A stretch of 12,730 bases of DNA, taken from VRUE01 sp040904405. GTDB taxonomy: Bacteria > Actinomycetota > Thermoleophilia > Solirubrobacterales > 70-9. Shown here piece by piece: positions 7,667-12,730 of the stretch (the stretch's first letter is position 1; the number at the start of each line of letters is the position of its first letter). The notes below the pieces were generated by a model. It did no database searches. It saw only the letters and a list, made by a program, of their open reading frames with translations, and was not told the DNA's origin. The stretch spans positions 1-12,730 of the forward strand of contig JBBDTK010000008.1 in assembly GCA_040904405.1 (NCBI GenBank). Direction: 5' to 3'. The translations under genes and the position numbers were made by a program.

Positions 7667-8614
7667 ATGACTGTCGCCGTCGCGCCCCCAGCTGCAATCG
7701 ATGCCCGCTTCGAGGGCCTCGTCCTCGACTTCCTCTCCTACCTGGAGCTGGAGCGCGGCCTCTCCCGCAACACGCTGAACGCCTACCGCACCGACCTGCT
7801 GCAGTACGGGGGGTTCCTCGCCGACCGCGAGCTCGACGCGCTCGAGGCGCGGCCCGCCGACATCGGCGACTTCCTCGCCGACCTGGCGACCGGTAACGGC
7901 CGTCCGGCCTGTTCGGCCTCGACTGTGCACCGCAAGACCGCCTGCCTGCGCTCCTTCTACAAGCACCTGCGTCGCGACGAGCTGATCGGCGACGACCCGA
8001 CCGCGGCCCTGAGCGCGCCGCGCCGGACCAAGAAGCTGCCCCAGGTGCTCAACTACGCCGAGGTGCAGAACCTGCTGGCGGCGCCGGAAGGGGCCGAGCC
8101 GACGGCGCTGCGCGACCGGGCGCTGCTCGAGGTGATGTATGCCTGCGGGCTGCGCGCCTCGGAGACGATCGGGCTGGAGTTCGCCGACGTCGAGCTGCGC
8201 GAGGGCTTCCTGCGCGCGCGCGGCAAGGGCTCGAAGGAGCGGATGGTGCCGCTGGGGCGCAAGGCGATCGCCGCGATCTCGGGCTACCTGCGCGGCGGCC
8301 GGCCGAAGCTGGTCGGCGATCGCCACGAGGCGAAGCTCTTCGTCAACTTCCGCGGTGGCCCGCTCACTCGCCAGGGCCTCTACAAGATCGTCCAGCGCCA
8401 CGCGCGCGCCGCCGGGCTCGCCGGGCAGATGAGCCCGCACACGCTGCGCCACAGCTTCGCCACCCACCTGCTTGCCGGCGGCTGCGACCTGCGCGCGGTG
8501 CAGGAGATGCTCGGCCACGCCGACATCGCCACCACGCAGATGTACACGCACCTCTCCGGCGAGCGCCTCAAGGAGGTCTACTTCGAGGCTCACCCACGGG
8601 CGATCGAAGGTTGA
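7667..8614 (+). CDS. xerD: Tyrosine recombinase XerD
   Basis: A tyrosine site-specific recombinase that with its partner resolves chromosome dimers at dif before division. From ATG 7667 it has 315 residues. In-frame ATGs at 7640 and 7616 would add 9 or 17 poorly conserved residues, and none of the three has a well-placed Shine-Dalgarno. I take 7667 because the SAM-like N-terminal core starts soon after (FLSYLELERGLSRNTLNAYRTDL). All catalytic residues are present, numbered from 7667: Arg163 in YACGLRASE, Lys187 in GKGSKER, His258 and Arg261 in SPHTLRHSFATHLL, His284 in MLGHADIATTQ, and nucleophile Tyr293 in MYTHLS. The sequence is closer to XerD/XerC housekeeping proteins than to phage integrases. 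It sits near pyrG, as in M. tuberculosis (Rv1701), with no mobile element around. It is preceded and followed by hairpins, so it may be its own transcription unit. Confidence 0.95.
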   Translation: MTVAVAPPAAIDARFEGLVLDFLSYLELERGLSRNTLNAYRTDLLQYGGFLADRELDALEARPADIGDFLADLATGNGRPACSASTVHRKTACLRSFYKHLRRDELIGDDPTAALSAPRRTKKLPQVLNYAEVQNLLAAPEGAEPTALRDRALLEVMYACGLRASETIGLEFADVELREGFLRARGKGSKERMVPLGRKAIAAISGYLRGGRPKLVGDRHEAKLFVNFRGGPLTRQGLYKIVQRHARAAGLAGQMSPHTLRHSFATHLLAGGCDLRAVQEMLGHADIATTQMYTHLSGERLKEVYFEAHPRAIEG

Positions 8615-8615
8615 T

Positions 8616-8650
8616 GGCGCGTTAGTCGCAATATGTCCGACTTACGCGCC
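8616..8650 (+). terminator. 13-bp dyad between xerD and mutM (terminator or operator)
   Basis: GGCGCGTTAGTCG (8616-8628) and CGACTTACGCGCC (8638-8650) pair over 13 bp with one T-T mismatch and a 9-nt loop (CAATATGTC). It begins 1 nt after the xerD stop and ends 21 nt before the mutM ATG. No U-tract follows, so it is either a U-tract-less terminator for xerD or a protein-binding dyad next to the mutM promoter. Confidence 0.55.
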
Positions 8651-8659
8651 AGGGACTGA

Positions 8660-8665
8660 TAGAAC
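8660..8665 (+). promoter_or_regulatory. Possible -10 element for mutM
   Basis: TAGAAC (alternatively GATAGA at 8658-8663) ends 6 nt before the mutM ATG, the same spacing as the candidate elements before steA and dgt. The last base departs from TANNNT, and no good -35 is seen. It would place the transcript start at or next to the start codon. Confidence 0.25.
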
Positions 8666-8671
8666 CGGGCG

Positions 8672-9595
8672 ATGCCGGAGCTGCCCGAGGTCGAGATGGT
8701 CTGCCGTCAGCTCGAGCCGGAGCTGGAAGGGCGGCCGCTCGAGCGGCTGGAGGTGATCGACGCGCGCTGGTGCCGGCCGGTCCCACCGGCCGAGCTGGAG
8801 GCGGCGGTGGCGGGACGCACGATCGAGGGGCTGGGCCGCCGCGGCAAGTACCTGCTACTGAGGCTGGACGGAGCGCAGACGCTGATCATGCACCTGCGGA
8901 TGACCGGCAACCTGGTCCTGGTCGAGCCGGACGGCGAGGCGATCGACCCCTCTGAGGGCCGGCGCCTGTACGAGGGGGAGCGCTCGACCGAGGAGCGTCA
9001 CCTGCGCGCCCGCTTCCTGCTCGACGACGGGCGCGAGGTCTGGTTCACCGACCCGCGCCGCTTCGGCGAGGCGCTGCTGCTGGCCGACGACGAGCTCGAC
9101 GAATACTTCTCCTCGCGGCTGGGAATCGAGCCGCTCTCCGACAAGTTCACGACGGAGGCGCTGGGGAAGGCTGCGGCGGGCCGAACCGCGCCACTGAAGT
9201 CCTTCCTGCTCGACCAGTCCGGCGTCGCCGGGGTCGGCAACATCTACGCCGACGAGGCACTCTTCCGCGCTCGCCTGCATCCGCTCTCGCCCGCCGGCTC
9301 GATGAAGCGCGAGCACCTGGAGGCCCTGCGCGACGCGGTCGTCGCCGCCTTGGAGGCCGGGATCGACGGTGGCGGCGCCTCGATCGACGACTACCGGGAC
9401 GGCCGCGGCGAGAAGGGCCGGATGCAGGACGAGTTCCTCGTCCACACCCGCGAGGGCGAGCCCTGCCCGCGTTGCGGAGCCACGGTCGAGCGGATCGTCG
9501 TCTCCGGCCGCTCGACCTACTTCTGCCCCGGCTGCCAGGTGCGGCTGCGGCGCAGGCCACGACGGCGCCGCCGTCCGGCTGCTCCTTCAACGTAG
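8672..9595 (+). CDS. mutM: Formamidopyrimidine-DNA glycosylase MutM (Fpg)
   Basis: A 307-residue bifunctional glycosylase/AP lyase that removes 8-oxoguanine and formamidopyrimidines from DNA. The start is exact: MPELPEVE supplies the catalytic N-terminal Pro (Pro2 after Met removal) and Glu3. Other landmarks are Lys59 in GRRGKYL, Met73/Arg76 in MHLRMTGN, DPRRFG (127-132), and the H2TH motif DQSGVAGVGNIYADEALFRA (181-200). A C-terminal zinc finger follows with Cys265, Cys268, Cys285, Cys288 and the family Arg280 in SGRSTYFCPGC. These favour MutM over Nei. It is longer than E. coli MutM (269 aa) because of an insertion at about 88-110 and a basic tail after the zinc finger (RLRRRPRRRRRP, 291-302) that may add DNA contacts. 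High genomic GC makes guanine-oxidation repair apt, but that is only comment. recO starts 7 nt downstream, so the two are probably co-transcribed. Confidence 0.96.
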   Translation: MPELPEVEMVCRQLEPELEGRPLERLEVIDARWCRPVPPAELEAAVAGRTIEGLGRRGKYLLLRLDGAQTLIMHLRMTGNLVLVEPDGEAIDPSEGRRLYEGERSTEERHLRARFLLDDGREVWFTDPRRFGEALLLADDELDEYFSSRLGIEPLSDKFTTEALGKAAAGRTAPLKSFLLDQSGVAGVGNIYADEALFRARLHPLSPAGSMKREHLEALRDAVVAALEAGIDGGGASIDDYRDGRGEKGRMQDEFLVHTREGEPCPRCGATVERIVVSGRSTYFCPGCQVRLRRRPRRRRRPAAPST

Positions 9596-9602
9596 AGCGG
9601 CT

Positions 9603-10328
9603 ATGGCCGGCAAGACGCTGAAGACGGAGGCGATCGTCCTGCGCAGCATCCGCTACGGCGAGGCCGATCGGATCCTCCACCTCTACACCGCCAGGCGGGG
9701 CCGGGTGGGGGCGATCGCCAAGGGGGCGCGCAAGCCCCGCTCGCGCTTCGGCGGCCGGCTCGAGCCCTTCTTCCGGCTCGACCTGCTGCTGCACGAAGGG
9801 CGGGGGGAGCTGCTGACGGTGACCCAGGCCGGCACGGTCGACGGCTACCCGCGCCTGCGCTCCTCCGGCCCGGCCCTCGGCGCCGGCGCCCGCGCCTGCG
9901 ACGCGGTGCTGCGCCTGCTCGACTCGGCCGAGCCCAACCCGCCCGCCTACAACCTGCTCTGCCGCTACCTGGCGCTGCTCGACGAGCCGGGCGACGGCGC
10001 CGCTGTGTCGCTGCAGACTGCGCTCTCCTTCCGCTTGAAGCTGGCGCTCGTCGCCGGCTTCTCACCCGAGCTCGCCGCCTGTGCGCGCTGCGGCGAAGCC
10101 GACCACCTGGTCGGCTTCTCGGGCGCCGCCGGCGGCGTCGTCTGCGCCGCCTGCGAGGCCGGTTCCTTCCCGCTCTCCGAGGCGGCGCACGGCTTCATGG
10201 TCGAGGCGATCGCCAGGCCGCTGGCCGAGGCACCGGTCGCCGGAGAGCGCGAGATGCGCCAGGCCGAGCGGGCGATCGGCGAGACGTTGGAGCATCACGC
10301 GCACGTGCAACTGAGAGCGGCCGCGTAG
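9603..10328 (+). CDS. recO: DNA repair protein RecO
   Basis: A 241-residue recombination mediator that helps load RecA onto SSB-coated single-stranded DNA and anneals strands in the RecFOR pathway. The N-terminal OB-fold opens with the typical LKTEAIVLRSIRYGEADRIL (6-25) and continues through AIAKGARKPRSRFGGRLEPF (37-56). An all-helical region follows. The zinc module has Cys160 and Cys163 (CARC) and Cys181 and Cys184 (CAAC), spaced as in zinc-bearing RecO proteins such as the Deinococcus one. Start ATG 9603 lies 7 nt after mutM with no strong Shine-Dalgarno, so translation probably depends on the upstream gene. A longer open frame extends upstream but overlaps mutM and does not look like RecO. 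The recO-dgt-dnaG order is common in Gram-positive lineages. Length is normal for the family. Confidence 0.95.
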   Translation: MAGKTLKTEAIVLRSIRYGEADRILHLYTARRGRVGAIAKGARKPRSRFGGRLEPFFRLDLLLHEGRGELLTVTQAGTVDGYPRLRSSGPALGAGARACDAVLRLLDSAEPNPPAYNLLCRYLALLDEPGDGAAVSLQTALSFRLKLALVAGFSPELAACARCGEADHLVGFSGAAGGVVCAACEAGSFPLSEAAHGFMVEAIARPLAEAPVAGEREMRQAERAIGETLEHHAHVQLRAAA

Positions 10329-10351
10329 GAACCTATCCCGGCAGGGGTTCC
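10328..10351 (+). terminator. Weak hairpin after recO
   Basis: GGAACC (10328-10333) and GGTTCC (10346-10351) form a 6-bp stem, extendable by a T-G pair, with a loop of about 10-12 nt. It begins at the last base of the recO stop. Without a U-tract it is only a possible terminator for mutM-recO. An 8-bp perfect palindrome ACTTAAGT follows at 10352-10359. Confidence 0.3.
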
Positions 10352-10378
10352 ACTTAAGTCATACGCCCAGGAGAAGCC

Positions 10379-10384
10379 TATGAT
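10379..10384 (+). promoter_or_regulatory. Likely -10 element (TATGAT) for dgt-dnaG
   Basis: TATGAT differs from the TATAAT consensus at one position and lies 6 nt before the dgt GTG start. The region 10329-10390 is clearly poorer in G+C than the genes around it. A weak -35 (AAGTCA at 10356-10361, 17-bp spacer) overlaps the ACTTAAGT palindrome, which could be an operator. It would give a leaderless dgt mRNA and drive dgt-dnaG. Confidence 0.5.
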
Positions 10385-10390
10385 CGGTTC

Positions 10391-11401
10391 GTGGAGGCCA
10401 CGGCGACTTTCGAGGACAGGATCCGAGCCTGGGAGGCCGAGTTCCTCTCCGAGTTGGCTGCTCCCTCCTACCCGGCGCGGCGCCGGGTCGAGGAGGCCGA
10501 CAGCCCGCTGCGAACTCCGTTCCAGCGCGACCGCGATCGGATCGTCCACTCGAAGGCGTTCCGCCGCCTCAAGCACAAGACGCAGGTCTTCGTCGCCCCC
10601 GAAGGCGACCACTACCGCACCCGGCTCACCCACACGCTCGAGGCCTGCGGGATCGCTCGCACGGTTGCCCGGGCGCTGGCGCTGAACGAGGACCTGACCG
10701 AGGCGATCGGGCTCGGCCACGACCTCGGCCACCCGCCCTTCGGCCACACCGGCGAGGAGGCGCTCGACGCGGCGCTGCGCGAGCGCTGCGGCAGCGGCTT
10801 CAAGCACAACGTCCACTCGCTGCGGGTGGTCGACGCGCTGGAGCGCGACGGCCAGGGCCTCAACCTGACCGAGCAGGTCCGCGACGGCATCCTCAACCAC
10901 ACCGGCGGAGACCGGCCGGCGACGCTGGAGGGGCGGATCGTCAAGCTGGTCGACCGCGTCGCCTACATCAACCACGACATCGACGACGCGCTGCGGGCCG
11001 GCATCCTGCGGCCAGAGGACCTGCCGGCGGCGGAGATCGAGCTGCTCGGGCCGAGCGGCTCGGCCCGGATCGACACCCTGGCCCGCGACATCGTCGAGCG
11101 CTCGCGCGAGGCCGGCGACATCGTCCAGAGCGAGCAGGTCGGCGGGGCGATGCTGCGGCTGCGCAAGTTCATGTTCGACCGCGTCTACCTGGGCGAGGCG
11201 GCGCGACGCGAGCACACGCGGGCGCAGCGCGCCCTGCGCGGCCTCTTCGACCACTACATGGAGCATCCTGGCGAGGTGCCGGAGAGCGAGCCGGGGGCGA
11301 GCGAGTGCCAGCGGGTCGCCGACTACCTGGCGGGGATGACCGACCGCTACTGCATCGCCCGCTTCGCCGAGCTGACCGTCCCCGAGGCGACCAAGTTCTG
11401 A
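10391..11401 (+). CDS. dgt: Deoxyguanosinetriphosphate triphosphohydrolase-like HD protein
   Basis: A 336-residue HD-domain enzyme of the dGTPase/SAMHD1-like family that splits dNTPs into deoxynucleoside and triphosphate, adjusting the dNTP pool. Start is GTG 10391. The family opening is seen at 44-68 (FQRDRDRIVHSKAFRRLKHK, then TQVFV). The metal-binding HD residues are His81 (RLTHTLEA), His110-Asp111 (GLGHDLGHPPFGHTGE) and Asp188 (KLVDRVAYINHDIDDA). FKHNVHSLRVV (137-147) is also conserved. At 336 aa it matches the shorter Gram-positive subfamily rather than E. coli Dgt (505 aa), hence 'dGTPase-like': the preferred dNTP and any allosteric activation cannot be told from sequence. Its stop overlaps the dnaG ATG by one base (TGATG), a translational coupling that ties dNTP turnover to primase synthesis. 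It appears to have its own promoter upstream. Confidence 0.94.
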   Translation: MEATATFEDRIRAWEAEFLSELAAPSYPARRRVEEADSPLRTPFQRDRDRIVHSKAFRRLKHKTQVFVAPEGDHYRTRLTHTLEACGIARTVARALALNEDLTEAIGLGHDLGHPPFGHTGEEALDAALRERCGSGFKHNVHSLRVVDALERDGQGLNLTEQVRDGILNHTGGDRPATLEGRIVKLVDRVAYINHDIDDALRAGILRPEDLPAAEIELLGPSGSARIDTLARDIVERSREAGDIVQSEQVGGAMLRLRKFMFDRVYLGEAARREHTRAQRALRGLFDHYMEHPGEVPESEPGASECQRVADYLAGMTDRYCIARFAELTVPEATKF

Positions 11402-12730
11402 TGGCGCTGATCTCCGAGCAGAGCCTGGAGGGCGTCAAGCAGGCGGTCGACATCGTCGAGGTGATCTCGGCCCACACCGACCTGCGCCGCCAGGGCGCCC
11501 GCTGGGTCGGCCTCTGCCCGTTCCACGAGGAGCGCACGCCGTCGTTCTCGGTCGACGCGCAGGAGAAGCTCTACCACTGCTTCGGCTGCGGGGTCGGCGG
11601 CGACGCGATCAAGTTCGTCGAGGAGAAGGAGGGGCTGGGCTTCGCCGAGGCGGTCGAGCTGCTCGCCGACCGCTACGGGGTGGAGCTGCAGCGCGAGCGC
11701 GAGGACCCGCAGGCGGAGGCCCGGCGTCGGCAGCGGCGGCGGCTGGGGGATCTACTCGACCGTGTCGCGACCTTCTACGCCACCTACCTCTGGGACTCGC
11801 CGGAGGCGAGCGGGGCGCGCGAGTACCTGGCCGGGCGCGGCCTGGAGGAGGAGACGCTGCGCGCCTTCGGCGTCGGCTACGCGCCCAGCGCCTGGGACAC
11901 GGTGCTGCTGCGCGGCCAGCGGGCCGGGTTCGAGGTGGACGAGCTGCACTCGGTGGGGCTGGCGCAGAAGGGGCGCAGCGGTGGCGAGTACGACCGCTTC
12001 CGCTCGCGGATCATGTTCCCGATCCGCGACCGCCGCGGCCGCGTCCAGGGCTTCGGCGGGCGGGCGATGCGCTCCGACCAGGGGGCCAAGTACGTCAACA
12101 CCGCGGAGACCGACTTCTTCCACAAGAGCCGCATGCTGTATGGGATCGACCTCGCCAAGGAGGCGATCGCGAAGAGCGGCCGCGCGGTCGTGGTCGAGGG
12201 CTACACCGACGTCTTGGCGCTGCGCCAGGCGGGGGTCGGCGAGGCGGTCGGGGTGATGGGAACGGCGATCACCGAGGAGCAGGTGGCGGCGCTCTCGGGG
12301 ATGGTCGACGAGGTGATCCTGGCGCTCGACGCCGATGCGGCCGGGCAGGAGGCGATGCTGCGGGCACAGCGGGTGGCGGCGGGGCGCAAGGTGCGACTGC
12401 GGGCGGCGGCGATGCCGGCCGGCGAGGACCCGGCGGAGATGGTCGTCGCCGAGGGGGGCGGGGAGCGCTTCCGGGCGCTGCTCGAGGGGGCGGTCGACCT
12501 GCCGGCCTTCCAGGTCGGCCTGGTGCTGGACCGGGCCGACGTCGGCTCGCCCGCCGAGCGCGACCGGGCGCTGGGCGAGGTGGCGCCGATTCTGGCCGGG
12601 ATGGGGGAGGGCCAGGTGGCGAGCCGCGAAGAGCTCGAACGGCGGATCGCGGAGAAGCTCGAATTCGATCCGCCGACCGTGCGCAGCCGGGTCGTCGCCG
12701 CGCAGCCGACCAGCGGGGGTGGGGGGGCGG
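11401..12730 (+). CDS. dnaG: DNA primase DnaG (3' truncated by window end)
   Basis: The frame is open from ATG 11401 to the window end (443 complete codons, no stop), so the C-terminal helicase-binding domain is mostly missing. DnaG makes the RNA primers for lagging-strand synthesis and restart. The N-terminal CHC2 zinc finger is complete: Cys39, His42, Cys60, Cys63 (LCPFH...YHCFGCG). The polymerase core has FPIRDRRGRVQGFGGR (about 227-241). The Toprim site has Glu266 in VVVEGYTDVLAL and Asp310/Asp312 in ILALDADAAG, one residue off the E. coli positions 265/309/311. The start overlaps the dgt stop by one base with no Shine-Dalgarno, indicating termination-reinitiation. The last visible codons run into a Gly-rich, all-G stretch (12714-12730), probably the linker before the C-terminal domain. 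Downstream, rpoD would be expected by synteny but is not visible. Confidence 0.97.
   Translation, partial: MALISEQSLEGVKQAVDIVEVISAHTDLRRQGARWVGLCPFHEERTPSFSVDAQEKLYHCFGCGVGGDAIKFVEEKEGLGFAEAVELLADRYGVELQREREDPQAEARRRQRRRLGDLLDRVATFYATYLWDSPEASGAREYLAGRGLEEETLRAFGVGYAPSAWDTVLLRGQRAGFEVDELHSVGLAQKGRSGGEYDRFRSRIMFPIRDRRGRVQGFGGRAMRSDQGAKYVNTAETDFFHKSRMLYGIDLAKEAIAKSGRAVVVEGYTDVLALRQAGVGEAVGVMGTAITEEQVAALSGMVDEVILALDADAAGQEAMLRAQRVAAGRKVRLRAAAMPAGEDPAEMVVAEGGGERFRALLEGAVDLPAFQVGLVLDRADVGSPAERDRALGEVAPILAGMGEGQVASREELERRIAEKLEFDPPTVRSRVVAAQPTSGGGGA

Noticed and set aside
7631..8593. A 320-codon - strand open frame opposite xerD, and similar ones opposite DUF3866 (6247-7302), recO-dgt (10295-11266) and the M20 peptidase
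   Set aside because: All are codon-bias shadows: they share the limits of well-identified genes and show biased Arg/Ala/Val/Leu-rich translations without motifs.
7667..8614. A phage or integron integrase marking a mobile element
   Set aside because: The recombinase has the housekeeping XerD length and motifs, sits in a conserved locus near pyrG, and has no attachment-site repeats, tRNA or cargo beside it.

Overview
This is a high-GC (visibly about 70 percent) bacterial window with ten tightly packed genes plus a truncated gene at each end, all on the + strand. The gene set, its order and the strong G/C third-position bias point to a deep-branching actinomycete, most likely Thermoleophilia/Solirubrobacterales-like. 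That assignment is an inference from gene content, not a database result. No mobile element, tRNA, rRNA or CRISPR array is visible.

Left block (1-5294): the 3' end of recN, then a steA-type gene, a steB/mctB-type gene, a small polyprenyl-phosphate phosphoglycosyltransferase-like membrane protein, and pyrG. The order recN - steA-like - mctB-like - pyrG matches, from memory, Rv1696-Rv1699 of Mycobacterium tuberculosis. The membrane enzyme between steB and pyrG is an addition to that plan. Spacing is 20, 18 and 8 nt, then a 4-nt ATGA overlap, as expected for one operon. It joins DNA repair, cell-division/envelope proteins and nucleotide synthesis.

Middle block (5295-7592): about 100 nt with two hairpins, then an M20 zinc peptidase overlapped by 4 nt by a DUF3866 gene. 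A 15-bp hairpin starts at the DUF3866 stop codon. The DUF3866 reading frame also contains a near-perfect 18-bp inverted repeat, which looks like an in-frame palindromic insertion.

Right block (7593-12730): xerD (chromosome-dimer resolution), a 13-bp dyad, mutM (8-oxoguanine repair), recO (recombinational repair), dgt (HD-domain dNTP triphosphohydrolase) and dnaG (primase, running off the window). This is a replication/repair/nucleotide-pool cluster in a commonly conserved order.

Classic Shine-Dalgarno sequences are rare here. Four genes (steA, the M20 peptidase, mutM, dgt) instead have a TA-starting, -10-like hexamer ending 6-7 nt before the start codon, a layout that suggests leaderless transcripts. 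The most interesting items are the palindrome inside DUF3866, the SteA/SteB/phosphoglycosyltransferase trio, this start-site pattern, and an aberrant CTP synthase C-terminus. I found no wholly new defence or mobile system.
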